Positions 33,969 through 43,999 of a stretch of 64,000 nucleotides of DNA are shown here, one piece after another. The translations under genes and the position numbers were made by a program. The stretch lies in assembly GCA_002433025.1 (NCBI GenBank), contig DJGZ01000067.1:5683-69682 (forward strand). The letters run 5' to 3'. The notes beneath the pieces are model-generated. The model was not told where the DNA came from, did no database searches, and worked only from the letters and a program-made list of their open reading frames with translations. This DNA comes from Bacteroidales bacterium UBA5833. Lineage in GTDB: Bacteria > Bacteroidota > Bacteroidia > Bacteroidales > Lentimicrobiaceae. Position 1 is the stretch's first letter. Each line of letters opens with the position of its first letter.

Positions 33969-36900
33969 TTATCTGATTACAGATTTTCCTGTTTGTGCTG
34001 CAATTCCTCTGCTATTCAAAATTTCAGCCTCCCTCGCTGCATCCTGCCGCGTATGGAAGTATCCGAGCCTGACTTTATAGAAACCCTTCTCCCTGATGAT
34101 TCCGCAGGGGGCTTCCGTAAGACTGCATACTTTCATCTTTAACTTTTTTGCACTGTCGGGGTTGGTAAAAGCACCGCACTGAACATAAAAAACGCCTGCG
34201 GATAGATTGATATTCCCTTCTATAACTTCAGGCTGCGGTTCTGCGGATGCTTCTGCAGGCTGTGCTGAATCCTGCCTGACGGATATTTTTTCAGGTTCTG
34301 AAATTAATGGAATGTTATCAGTCTGGCTGACAGTGACATCAGGCGATACTGCAAGATCTTCATCATCAGGGATATGCCCGGCGGCCCCGCTTTCTTCGCC
34401 TGCCGGGAATGGCAAGGCTGAGGTGAGCGTAAAGCTGATATCGTCGGCAATGTCTCCGTATTTGTATGGGGCTATTTCAAACTCAATATCGGGCGGATTG
34501 CTGATGAATCCGAGCCGGCTTAGCTGCAGTGAGTCGACGGATGCGGTATATCTTCCCGGAGCCAGGCCCAGGAAAGCATAAAATCCGTCCTGTTCCGAAA
34601 GGACTCTGCCCGCTGTTTTTCCGGCTGAACCGGTGATGTTGATGATTATCCTGCCCAACCCTTTTTCCTGTGCGCCGTCTTTCAGGTAAACCATTCCGTT
34701 GACTTCTCCCATGACCTTAACCGGAATAGACACCCTTTTAAACTGGTTGGGATCAGCATAGACGCTTAATTTCTTATCCTCAATCTGCCAGGCTACATTT
34801 TCAAGCGTATTGTCATCAATTTCGAGCAGGTAGGATGTGAAAGGTTCCAGTTCAATGATGCGGATAAGCGTATCGCCTCTGTCTATGAGAAGCCTGCCAC
34901 CGTTAATCCTGACATTCAGGCCTTCTATGGCATCTTCTCCGGTATCGCGTTTTCCGTTGTGATTCACATCGAGGAAAGGCTCAACGGTAATGCCTCCGCG
35001 GCCGACTTTAGACCGGTTGTCGGCAAGCACTGCACCGTTTCCGCTGCCGAAGGCAAAGCCGCCCCTGGCGCTTTCGGTGGTGTACAGTCGCTTGTTGGCA
35101 ATCCTTGCTGAAGCAGAGGTCTGTGCAAAACTAAAGTCGTATCTGAATGCCAGCTCCACACTGCGGTATACCGAACGGATATTCTCTTCATATATAAGTG
35201 AGAGATGTGCTTTCTGTGAGAAGGTATGTTCCAGCTCTGCCTTCACCGAAACCAGTTTCTTGTTTGTAATGTCAACCTGCGCCTGGGGCCTGAAGTTGGT
35301 GTTGCGCCCCATCCTGAATCCGAGCGAAAGATTGGAGTAAATGTACGGACTGCCTTTGGTGATCCAGGTCGCAAAACCTGAAATATTGGCATTTACCATT
35401 CCGAAATAGGATGACAACAATACCTCGGCTGATGAAAAGGTGAGTTGTTCCAGCACATTCTGCCTGAAGCCTACCCTTGCAAAGCTGCGAAAGGTTCCCA
35501 GCCTGACCGGCATGGATAGGCTTGCTTTACGTTCCTCAAGGTAATTGAAGCTGATGGCCTTTTGACCCGGCGTGTAATGAATGTAATCAAGTTCAAAAAC
35601 CAGACTTGATGGAAGCCGGTAATTCAGCAGGCCACGGGTTCTGACTCCGTGGGCATATTCACCGGTGAACATGAAGTTGTTCAGGAAGCGTAATGAGGTA
35701 TTCAGGAATGGGATGGAGCTGCCGCTCTTTATGGAAGAAAGGTACTCAATACCCCCGCCGACCGTTAAATTCCGGTGCAGCCCGACGCCTGCTTCGGTGC
35801 GGGTGTATAGCGCGTTGCTTGTGTCCCTTACGATTCCGCTGCTGACATTGTATTCCATCGTGCCTTTGGGCAGAAAGTTATAAGGAATGTTCAGCGTTTG
35901 TTCGCGCACCCGTTCTTCGCCCCATGGCCCGTAGAACTTCAGGGTAATCTCGGAAATGCCGTAAACCAGCGGAACTTCAAAGCTGAAGAATCCCGAAGCA
36001 TCGGCCGTGGTAAAATCAACAATGACATTGTTGATGAATAATTCAACCGTCCATCCGGGTTCGGTATAATCGCTCAGCAGATAGCTGCCGAATGATTTTC
36101 TGAAAGAGGTAGGCGTATTTGTGGCTGTAACTCCAATTACCGGGGCGTAAATGGAGGAGATGGAGCGGGGCTGGATTTTCCCTGCCGCCACCTGCTTTAC
36201 CACCCGTGCATCATTATTGGCCCAGCGCCATCTGTAATACTGCTGTCGTTCCTCGAACCCTGTGCGGCTGGAGTAGTTCAGCATGATGTTTGTTTCACCG
36301 CCCAGCAACTCCGCGCCCAGGCCCAGGCTGGCACGGGTGTCACTTCTTCCCCCTTCGCTCTGCGACGAGATAACCGACCAGTCAACCATCCCGCCCCTTG
36401 CCGGATGATATTGTCGTTTGAGGGTGGTATCCACCGTTACCTCACCCTTCAGCCGGCTCACATTTTTGCGCATCACAGCCAGCCTCAATTCCTTGATTAC
36501 AGGTAATTCGTGGTGGGTCTTCAGTTCAATGGACATAGACCTGAAATTAAAACTCAGGTATAGGCCGAAAATTCTGCCAAAGACATCGTTACGCATGTAC
36601 AGTCCGTTAGCTGTCCTCAAAAGGCTTGTTTTGTCAAGCGGGTATTTTTCGTTGCCGACGGTTGCGACTTGTCCTGTATGGGAAATGAGGTACCGGTTCT
36701 GCTCTTTCAGGAAAAAGCCGCTCACCGAGTCGTAATTTTTTGAAAGCTCGTGGTTAATTTTCAGAAAACCGAAAAGCTCGCCAACCGGAAGATACAACTT
36801 GTCATCCATGTAAACGGCATTCATTTCGAATCCGCCGACTCCCTGGATCATCAGGAATACACCGATCTCATCATATTCAGGTTCCTGTTGTGCCATGGCA

Positions 36901-36998
36901 TTGACCATGGATGCACAGGTCAGCAACAGCGCAACCGCCGCCCTTTTCCATAAGGCCGGCCGGGATCGGGTATTTGTGACGTTGCGGGGTAGTGTCAT
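33969..36998 (-). CDS. usher-like outer-membrane protein with C-terminal SPOR domain
   Basis: 1009 residues. A signal peptide ends near MAQQ39. An N-terminal periplasmic region (about 45-170) is followed by a strand-rich barrel with an usher-type plug: PGWTVELFINNVIVDFTTAD, then YGISEITLKFYGPWGEERVR and YNFLPKGTMEYNVSSG. These match the usher plug and hinge of PapC/FimD relatives (ELFxNxxxVD, YGxNxxxLxFYGPxG, LPxGxxxYxVxxG). After the barrel come an SdrD-B-like segment with a calcium-binding-type loop (DVNHNGKRDTGED), a Ser/Pro/Glu linker and a SPOR domain (FYVQCGAFTNPDSAKKLK to the end). SPOR domains bind denuded peptidoglycan. A chaperone, three pilin-like genes and an adhesin lie upstream, supporting an export/assembly role. 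Confidence 0.8.
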   Translation of the reverse strand: MTLPRNVTNTRSRPALWKRAAVALLLTCASMVNAMAQQEPEYDEIGVFLMIQGVGGFEMNAVYMDDKLYLPVGELFGFLKINHELSKNYDSVSGFFLKEQNRYLISHTGQVATVGNEKYPLDKTSLLRTANGLYMRNDVFGRIFGLYLSFNFRSMSIELKTHHELPVIKELRLAVMRKNVSRLKGEVTVDTTLKRQYHPARGGMVDWSVISSQSEGGRSDTRASLGLGAELLGGETNIMLNYSSRTGFEERQQYYRWRWANNDARVVKQVAAGKIQPRSISSIYAPVIGVTATNTPTSFRKSFGSYLLSDYTEPGWTVELFINNVIVDFTTADASGFFSFEVPLVYGISEITLKFYGPWGEERVREQTLNIPYNFLPKGTMEYNVSSGIVRDTSNALYTRTEAGVGLHRNLTVGGGIEYLSSIKSGSSIPFLNTSLRFLNNFMFTGEYAHGVRTRGLLNYRLPSSLVFELDYIHYTPGQKAISFNYLEERKASLSMPVRLGTFRSFARVGFRQNVLEQLTFSSAEVLLSSYFGMVNANISGFATWITKGSPYIYSNLSLGFRMGRNTNFRPQAQVDITNKKLVSVKAELEHTFSQKAHLSLIYEENIRSVYRSVELAFRYDFSFAQTSASARIANKRLYTTESARGGFAFGSGNGAVLADNRSKVGRGGITVEPFLDVNHNGKRDTGEDAIEGLNVRINGGRLLIDRGDTLIRIIELEPFTSYLLEIDDNTLENVAWQIEDKKLSVYADPNQFKRVSIPVKVMGEVNGMVYLKDGAQEKGLGRIIINITGSAGKTAGRVLSEQDGFYAFLGLAPGRYTASVDSLQLSRLGFISNPPDIEFEIAPYKYGDIADDISFTLTSALPFPAGEESGAAGHIPDDEDLAVSPDVTVSQTDNIPLISEPEKISVRQDSAQPAEASAEPQPEVIEGNINLSAGVFYVQCGAFTNPDSAKKLKMKVCSLTEAPCGIIREKGFYKVRLGYFHTRQDAAREAEILNSRGIAAQTGKSVIR

Positions 36999-37019
36999 TG
37001 CCGGATCAGCCTATCGTGT

Positions 37020-37529
37020 TTATTCCTGAATAAAGGTAATAAAGAACTGTCCGGTGTAATCCCCGGGAGGGTTTGCCAGAAAATTCCCCACCATCAGTGT
37101 ACCACCCACCATGATTTGTGTTTTGAAAGGCGGATGGGTGGAATTGACAAAGGGTGAAACGGGCAGGCTTTGTCCGAGTTGTAACAGCATGCTGCCGCCG
37201 TTGTTGCCGGTAAGGGTGATGGCCGGGCCGTTTAATATGCTGATAACCACACCAGCGTTGGCTTCCACTTCAAAAATGGCCGGATGATACTGGTATCCAT
37301 GGTAGACAGGTATAATGTCACCGGTGATGTTGCGTGATCCGCCCGGTTCGATGGTGATTGTTCCGCCGCCGCTTCCGTTAATAAATGCGCCAAAGTTCAG
37401 GTGCTGGTAGGTTGAAACCTTCATCGGACGGGGTGGATCTTCCTGCCCACTGGCATTGAAGGCGAGCAATAACAGCAAAAGCAGCTGAACGGATGCTTTA
37501 TAAAAGGTTGTTATCTTCGGGTTTGTCAT
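37020..37529 (-). CDS. DUF4402 pilin-like subunit 3
   Basis: 169 residues: signal peptide (LLLLLLLAFNASGQ) and a single beta-sandwich DUF4402 domain, with NFGAFINGSGGGTITIEPGG near residues 46-65 (the domain's FGxFxxGxxGGTVxxxPxG signature). The C-terminus GDYTGQFFITFIQE resembles a donor-strand-type final strand. It overlaps the end of the adhesin gene by four bases (ATGA) and lies 21 bases upstream of the usher gene. Subunit or adaptor connecting adhesin and fibre is inferred from this position. Confidence 0.8.
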   Translation of the reverse strand: MTNPKITTFYKASVQLLLLLLLAFNASGQEDPPRPMKVSTYQHLNFGAFINGSGGGTITIEPGGSRNITGDIIPVYHGYQYHPAIFEVEANAGVVISILNGPAITLTGNNGGSMLLQLGQSLPVSPFVNSTHPPFKTQIMVGGTLMVGNFLANPPGDYTGQFFITFIQE

Positions 37530-40500
37530 TGTACCAGAATCTTTTTCGAGATGGTTCCCATACCGGTGAATATACTCATGATGTAAACGCCCGGTGCGGG
37601 TGCCTGCCCCAGCCTGTGTTCGCCTTCCCCATATAGGGTGCGCTCCATAAGCAGCTGACCGGCCATATTGTGCAATCTGACTTCTACCTGCTCATCCCTG
37701 AGCCATATAATCGCATAGATTAATCCGTCCCTGACCTGTGCATCTGCGCTGCCACTGCCAAAGGTTTCCTGCGAGAGGTCAGAATCACTGAGAAGCAGCG
37801 CAAACCGCTCATTCACTTCACCCGCCGCCAGGCTGGTTTTATATGCTGATTTCAGCCTGAGGTCCTGAACCGTGCCGTTTGCCTTGTCTTTTAAATAAAC
37901 CCGTTTCCCCTGCGGCAGGTTCTCTTCCGAAACCAGGCTAAAGGTAAGCATTCCCTGCTTCTCCGTTTTAATTCCCAACGGAATTTCATGGGTTTGTGAC
38001 AGCGGCCATGCGCCTACGGAAAGTCTGCGGCTGCAGTCTGTAATGGCATAAAAATCAGGCACATCAGAGTCGGTGTTTTCGAGTTTGACGGCGTCGAGGC
38101 CGGGGTCAAACCCGGGTGTTGCGTTTTCAACAAAATACAAGGCAAGGTGATCAGTGTGTTTCCCGGCGCCCTCATATGCTGCGCTCAACCTGATCAGCGG
38201 CCCGTATTCAGTTTCAGTGTTTTTGTGATATGCCGCAGACAGGTCATTCACCCTAACCCGGTTGTCCATGCCAAACTGACCTTCAACCGGATAAGCGCCG
38301 TCACTCACATGCACAAAGAAACCCTGCATGGAAGCGATCAGTGGTCCGGCCGCGCCATTGCTCGATATGCCGTTGATGTAAGTGCTATAGGTTCCTGTAT
38401 ACCGGTCGGCACCGCCTGCATCGAAGAAATAAACGGCATCATCAATATTTGAGCGCACCCAGCCTTCAGCAGCATCCCAGTTGATGGGTGAAGGGTAAGG
38501 GTTCCCGACCAGATTGAAACCTCTGGTGTATGTTTTGTCATGATTGTAAAGGGCGACCGGCGTCAGCACTCCGTTGTTCACCCGGCCTGTAAGGCTCATC
38601 AGCAGCGGGGTGGCAACGGATCCTGTATTGGCACTGTAACCCGTCATGGGGGTTAAAGCCCCGCCTGGATCGGTATATCCGATCCATCCGGTAGCCTCGC
38701 GGTTTTCATCATAGCGGTAAAATTCTGCAAAGGATGCGGCCAGGTCGACTTCTTCGGCGAAACCTGCTACTGTCGCGTCTGAAAAGGGAGAACTCACGTA
38801 TTTGTACCCGAAGGCCGATGCGAGGTATCGCTGCATGTGCACATCGCCGGTAACATCGCCGCTTCCGCTTCCGTCAATCAGGGCGGTTTGTGTTTCGGAG
38901 GAGATCAGGGTCAGGTAACCGTCGGCCGCCAGGTTGCCTTCCGCAGCCTTTACATACCCCAGTATGTTCAGTTCTCCTGACAGGGAAACACCCTGGCTGT
39001 TGCTGATGATCAGATCTTTAATGGTGTTGTTCAGGAAGGTGGCCGGAGGGATAACCTGCGATACAACCCCTTTCATTTCGACGCTTCCGCCCGTTGCGTC
39101 AAAAACTCCGCTGTTACTTATGGTTCCTGCAATCTGCAGGTTGTTGCCCGAAACACCGAGTGAGGCGCCTGCCTCAATGACCAGGTTCCTGACCATGCCA
39201 TGGCTGCCTGCGGCCAGAACCGGATAGTTCGTTAATCCGCTGCCCAGTGCTACATCAGTGGTAAGATCGGGAATAAAGCAACTCCAGTTGCCCGGGTTGT
39301 TCCAGTCGTTATTGATGGCCCCTGTCCAGACGTTATGTCCCGAAACGGGAATCAGCAAAACCCTTGAAATATCAGAACACCCGGCTGAATAGACGGTGCG
39401 GCGGAACCAGGTTGTGGCATTCAGCGAACCGGGCGTATAGTGCTGCTGGTTGTTGACCCCCGGGGCAGGAGCGAATCCTGACAATGGTCCGGTGATGCTG
39501 CTTTCCCAGAGATAGGTGTAGTTCCCATCGCCGCCGGCAGGCATGGATCCGGTGATCTGACCGGGCGTGGACCCGATGCAGATGGATTCTCCATAGATCG
39601 CCTGAATGTAAAGTCTTTTGTAAGTTCCGACACAGGGGTCTCCGAAAACGGCATTGGTTGCCGGAATTACAGCGCTGTTGTTGCCCAGGAGGTAGGTTTC
39701 GGTTACATCGAAACTGGTATTTGCATGACAACTGCCATAAGTAAAGTTGTTGCAGTTGCCGTTGGGCGTGCCATAGCTGGCAAATTCAACATGCAGTATG
39801 ACGGTTCCGGCCGGGGCGCTTACGTTGGCGCTTGAGTTTTCATTGGCTGTGGCGCATACTGATCCATAATTGCCGTAGCCTATGCTCAGGCTGTTGTTGC
39901 TGAGTGAAGCGGCGGCTGATAATACAATGGTATTTGAAGCGGCGGCATTTCCTCCGGAGCAGGGATCGTCGGATGTCATTTCGCAGTAAACGGCATCGCC
40001 GGGTTGCGGATTCTCAATGATCCAGACCGGGCTGTCCGGTCCGGCATTGATGCCGTTTCGCTTCCACTGAAAAACGGGATTTTGCCCGCCGTTTACCGGG
40101 GTGGCGGTAAAAGTAACGGCAGCGCCCGGACAGAAGGGGTTCGGATCGGCTGTGATGCTTACCGAAGCCGGCAGACTTTCAGTGATTTCCACCGTAGTGA
40201 CAGCGGTCAGTCCCCCGCAACCAGCATAAAAATAAGTTACAGTATAAGTGCCGGGCAAACTTGCCGAAGGGGTGATGTCGCCGGTAATCGCATCAATTGC
40301 CAGTCCTGCCGGGCTGGCAGAAAAACTTCCGCCCGCGGGGCCGTTCATGACTACGGGCTGCGGATTGGATAGTCCGTTACAGTATGGATTTCCGGGATAA
40401 GTAATGGAGATGTCGGGCTGACCCGTAACTGTGAGCAGGGCGTCAGCTGAAACGATGCTGCAACCGGCTGCAGTACTAATCACCGCCCTGAAACGATAGC

Positions 40501-43500
40501 CATTCTGCCATAACTGGTTATTCAGAACTACCAGCAGGTTGGAAGAAGTGCCTGAATAATAGGTTCCGTCGCTGATGTTGTACCACGATCCGCCGAATGT
40601 CTGCCACTGATAGGTCAGGCTTTCACCGGTGGCGTTAACCTCAAATGTTGCATCACCGTTGATGCAGGATACGGTTGACTGAGGATCTGTAACAATCACC
40701 GGAAGGGCATTTACGGTAAGGGTAACTTCGCCGGAAACAACGGAACAGTTTCCGATGGAAACAATGACCCTGTAGAGATTGCCCGAGAGGGTTGCCGGGG
40801 TATTCGCCAGTTGAAGGGTACGGGTGTTTGATCCTGTATACGGTGGATCGTCGGTCACATCTGTCCACCCGATGCCGTCAATGTTTACCTGCCACTGAAA
40901 AGTCGTTCCTGAAGAATTGACATCGAAGGAGGTGTTCCCGTTTTCACACAGGATTTTGCTAACCGGTTGATTCCAGATGGAAGGCGAGGCATTCACCGTA
41001 AGGGTGGCTGCATCGGAAGTGGTCTGGCAGCCCGCGCCACGGCTTATTACCACGCGGAATTGCTGTCCGCTCATCCAGGTTGCCGCGTTGCTGATGATAA
41101 GCGAAGCCGTGCTGGTACCGGTGTAGTTCCCGCCATCGCTCAGCTGCCACCATCCTGCACCGCTGTTGGCCCACCACTGATAAAATAATCCGCTGCCGCT
41201 GGCCGACACTTCAAAAACAGCCTGATCGCCCTGGCATATAGTCTGATCTGCCGGCTGTTCAATGATTTCGGGCGGGCCGCTTACAGTTACAACTGCCGCA
41301 TTGGATTCATTGACTGCAATGTAAGGATTGGGTGTTACATTGTTGGCACTTGCAAGACTTGCTGTGCGATAAATATAGTATGTGCCCGGCACATTAAATG
41401 GCGCGGCTGCCGTGTTGGGGGTAAAGACTGCTGCATTGGCACCGGTTATGGGTATACGCACGCCTTCGGGTGATGTGCTGTATGTCCATTGATAACCGGT
41501 ACCCGAAAGTGAAATGCCTGAGGGCAGGGTTCCGAATGCATCGCCGCCAATGGCAACGCCTGACTCTCCGGTGCAAAGTGTCTGTTCTGTGTTGATGGTC
41601 AGGCTGTTTTCCAACAGTTGGGTGAGATTCTGGAAAACCACGCGGTTGGCGCCACCGTTTTCGTAAAATTCATAAGCCAGATTGCTGCTGCCGCTTAAAC
41701 TGAACAGCACCCGGGGGCGGGAGCGGTATGAATGGTCGCTCCAGTCGTTGTAAACCTCCTGTCCATCCACATACAGGCGGCTTCCGTCGTCTGAACCAAA
41801 GTCGGCAATATAAAGTCCCTTTCTAGTTGAATTCATCCGGTAACGCACCGAGAAGGTTTCGGTGTAAACGGAGCGTACGGATGCGCCGGAGTTTACCTGA
41901 AAACAGTTAAGGTTTCCGCCGAAGTCCTGATCAAACAACTCCGCTTCATCGAAATGGCCCATATAGCTGTTGAAATTCGTCCCGTCATAAAGGTGTCCTT
42001 TCCAGACGTTGGTTCCCGCCGCGTTCTGGTCGTCGCCTGAGATGGCCGGGGTCGTAACGGATACAGATGTGCTTGCCAGGCAGTTTACCGCATCTCTTAC
42101 GGTAATGGTATAATTTCCGGCCTGTAATCCGGTAAACAGTCCCGATGACTGGAAAGCGCCGCCATTGAGGCTGTACATATAGGGAGGTGTCCCGTCGGTG
42201 CCTTCGGCCGTAATGGTGCCGGTTCCGGAAGGTGAGCCCATGCACGTTTCGGTTGCAATTGCTGAAACGGAGAGCATACAGGCAAGGATATTTACATTGT
42301 AATCTTCTGCTTCACCATAAGAGTAGCTTGTGCATGGGTCCTGGTTACTGTTATTCCATACTTCGCGCACCCGCATACGGGTGGTGCCGGTGATTGCTCC
42401 GGCAGGAACAGTGAAATTGATGGCTCCCGTGGCAGGGGCAGCTCCCAGGGTTACATTGCCCAGTTTCTCCGTTGCTTCGAAAACACCGTTCTGGTTGTAA
42501 TCAATCCATACCGTAATATTATTTGCAGAGGGATATGTTCCCGCACTCAGAGTAATGGTGTATGAATCACCTGCGGAGAGGTCGGTGGATAAATTGCTGT
42601 AATAGAAGTAGTATGGTGATGCAAGGCGGCCGGTAGCATTATTGATGCTGCCCAGCTGTACAAGTGAAATGTAATCTCCGTCGCTGGTCCCTGTGGAATA
42701 TGCGGGGGTGCAATAAGCAGGAATGGTGTTGCCGGTAACGGCCACATCAAGGCTGGTACCACCTCCTGAATGGTTGATGGAGCCGTTATAAACCGTGTTG
42801 GATGCTGTGGGGGCGAATCTTACGTAAATGGTGGTGGATGCCAGCGTACTGCCTGTGAAAGGAATGTTCAGGGAAGACCCGAAGCCGGAAGCAGATGAAA
42901 GGGAAACTTCGAAACCTGAAGGTGCAGCAACTGAAATATTACCCGGGGCACCAATAAGGTAAGGGCTGCTGATAGAATAAGATATTACAGAAGAAATGGT
43001 TCCGACAGGGGTAAATCCAAAGTCGATATTTGAAAGAGATGAATTAATTGAAGGAGGCAGCGTCCAGCTTACGATCACCTGTCCGTTGGCACCGTTGCCG
43101 CCGTTGCGGTCGGTGGAGCTGTTCGACTTTCCCCCTGATCCGCCTCCGCCAAAAGTATTACCGGTAAGGCCGGGGGTACTGTTTCCGACGCCATTGGCAC
43201 CATTGCCTCCGTGGAGGGATGTTCCGGAGCCTCCCGACCCGTTGGTTGCATTGCCGCCGGGCCCGGTTGACCCTGCGCCTCCGCCACCGGCGCCGCTGTA
43301 TCCTGATCCGCTTGTATAATTGCCCTGAGAGCCGTTCCCTCCGGCGTGAATAATGTCTCCGTTACACCCGGTGGTTGATCCGAGACCCGGCGATCCGTTC
43401 GAATTGTTCACATTCCCATCACTCTGCCCTCCGGCACCGCCTTTGGCGATGATTGTTGAAACCGATCCAAACCAGCTGTCGCCTCCGGCGCTCCCATGCT

Positions 43501-43954
43501 GTGCTGTGGTTCCCGTGCCGTTTCCTCCGGTTCCGCCGGATCCTACAGTAACTGTATAGTTGTTTCCTGGGCTGACAGTCAGGATACTCCTCACATAGCT
43601 TCCGCCGGCGCCGCCTCCGCCTGTAGACGGATTGCCCCGGGATCGGCCGCCACCGCCACCGCCGCCCCAGCACTCCACCGTTACCTGCGTTACTCCTGCC
43701 GGGACAGTAAAACTTCCACCCGAGGTAAAGGTCTGCGATTGTGGCTGTGCCTGAATATTCCCGGAAAGGGACAAAAAGAAAAGCAGCGTCAGAAAGGCTG
43801 TTGCAGGAAAGAAATATTTTTTTCTGACTGGCAGAAAACAGGGGAAATTGTTAATTACATAGCCTTTCGCTGATGAATTGTGATGCCGTAAAGCAGTCCG
43901 TTCAGGCTTCTGGAAGTAAGTTATCGGTTTCTCGGCTCTTTTCGCAATTCCCAT
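37526..43954 (-). CDS. giant multi-domain surface adhesin with T9SS sorting tail
   Basis: 2142 residues. An unusually long basic N-region (about 44 residues) precedes a hydrophobic signal segment (FFPATAFLTLLFFLSLSG). Then, in order: a Gly-rich domain (about 80-300), a choice-of-anchor/Ig-like segment, a GEVED domain (VWIDYNQNGVFEATEKLG), an SprB-type repeat (GTPPYMYSLNGGAFQSSG), a PA14-like domain (YIADFGSDDGSRLYVDGQEV), several PKD/Ig-like modules beginning IxxQPxxxxxCxG, and a C-terminal type A T9SS sorting domain (VRLHNMAGQLLMERTL to the end). This is the build of a secreted adhesin. It lies between the chaperone gene and a DUF4402 pilin gene. Role in binding is inferred. Confidence 0.85.
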   Translation of the reverse strand: MGIAKRAEKPITYFQKPERTALRHHNSSAKGYVINNFPCFLPVRKKYFFPATAFLTLLFFLSLSGNIQAQPQSQTFTSGGSFTVPAGVTQVTVECWGGGGGGGRSRGNPSTGGGGAGGSYVRSILTVSPGNNYTVTVGSGGTGGNGTGTTAQHGSAGGDSWFGSVSTIIAKGGAGGQSDGNVNNSNGSPGLGSTTGCNGDIIHAGGNGSQGNYTSGSGYSGAGGGGAGSTGPGGNATNGSGGSGTSLHGGNGANGVGNSTPGLTGNTFGGGGSGGKSNSSTDRNGGNGANGQVIVSWTLPPSINSSLSNIDFGFTPVGTISSVISYSISSPYLIGAPGNISVAAPSGFEVSLSSASGFGSSLNIPFTGSTLASTTIYVRFAPTASNTVYNGSINHSGGGTSLDVAVTGNTIPAYCTPAYSTGTSDGDYISLVQLGSINNATGRLASPYYFYYSNLSTDLSAGDSYTITLSAGTYPSANNITVWIDYNQNGVFEATEKLGNVTLGAAPATGAINFTVPAGAITGTTRMRVREVWNNSNQDPCTSYSYGEAEDYNVNILACMLSVSAIATETCMGSPSGTGTITAEGTDGTPPYMYSLNGGAFQSSGLFTGLQAGNYTITVRDAVNCLASTSVSVTTPAISGDDQNAAGTNVWKGHLYDGTNFNSYMGHFDEAELFDQDFGGNLNCFQVNSGASVRSVYTETFSVRYRMNSTRKGLYIADFGSDDGSRLYVDGQEVYNDWSDHSYRSRPRVLFSLSGSSNLAYEFYENGGANRVVFQNLTQLLENSLTINTEQTLCTGESGVAIGGDAFGTLPSGISLSGTGYQWTYSTSPEGVRIPITGANAAVFTPNTAAAPFNVPGTYYIYRTASLASANNVTPNPYIAVNESNAAVVTVSGPPEIIEQPADQTICQGDQAVFEVSASGSGLFYQWWANSGAGWWQLSDGGNYTGTSTASLIISNAATWMSGQQFRVVISRGAGCQTTSDAATLTVNASPSIWNQPVSKILCENGNTSFDVNSSGTTFQWQVNIDGIGWTDVTDDPPYTGSNTRTLQLANTPATLSGNLYRVIVSIGNCSVVSGEVTLTVNALPVIVTDPQSTVSCINGDATFEVNATGESLTYQWQTFGGSWYNISDGTYYSGTSSNLLVVLNNQLWQNGYRFRAVISTAAGCSIVSADALLTVTGQPDISITYPGNPYCNGLSNPQPVVMNGPAGGSFSASPAGLAIDAITGDITPSASLPGTYTVTYFYAGCGGLTAVTTVEITESLPASVSITADPNPFCPGAAVTFTATPVNGGQNPVFQWKRNGINAGPDSPVWIIENPQPGDAVYCEMTSDDPCSGGNAAASNTIVLSAAASLSNNSLSIGYGNYGSVCATANENSSANVSAPAGTVILHVEFASYGTPNGNCNNFTYGSCHANTSFDVTETYLLGNNSAVIPATNAVFGDPCVGTYKRLYIQAIYGESICIGSTPGQITGSMPAGGDGNYTYLWESSITGPLSGFAPAPGVNNQQHYTPGSLNATTWFRRTVYSAGCSDISRVLLIPVSGHNVWTGAINNDWNNPGNWSCFIPDLTTDVALGSGLTNYPVLAAGSHGMVRNLVIEAGASLGVSGNNLQIAGTISNSGVFDATGGSVEMKGVVSQVIPPATFLNNTIKDLIISNSQGVSLSGELNILGYVKAAEGNLAADGYLTLISSETQTALIDGSGSGDVTGDVHMQRYLASAFGYKYVSSPFSDATVAGFAEEVDLAASFAEFYRYDENREATGWIGYTDPGGALTPMTGYSANTGSVATPLLMSLTGRVNNGVLTPVALYNHDKTYTRGFNLVGNPYPSPINWDAAEGWVRSNIDDAVYFFDAGGADRYTGTYSTYINGISSNGAAGPLIASMQGFFVHVSDGAYPVEGQFGMDNRVRVNDLSAAYHKNTETEYGPLIRLSAAYEGAGKHTDHLALYFVENATPGFDPGLDAVKLENTDSDVPDFYAITDCSRRLSVGAWPLSQTHEIPLGIKTEKQGMLTFSLVSEENLPQGKRVYLKDKANGTVQDLRLKSAYKTSLAAGEVNERFALLLSDSDLSQETFGSGSADAQVRDGLIYAIIWLRDEQVEVRLHNMAGQLLMERTLYGEGEHRLGQAPAPGVYIMSIFTGMGTISKKILVQ

Positions 43955-43999
43955 AGATCAATCTGGTGTTAATGTGCCGGCACCCCGGCCGCATTTATG

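Noticed and set aside
42996..43319. Proline-rich plus-strand ORF
   Set aside because: Its composition is the reverse complement of the Gly-rich domain of the adhesin, not a real protein.
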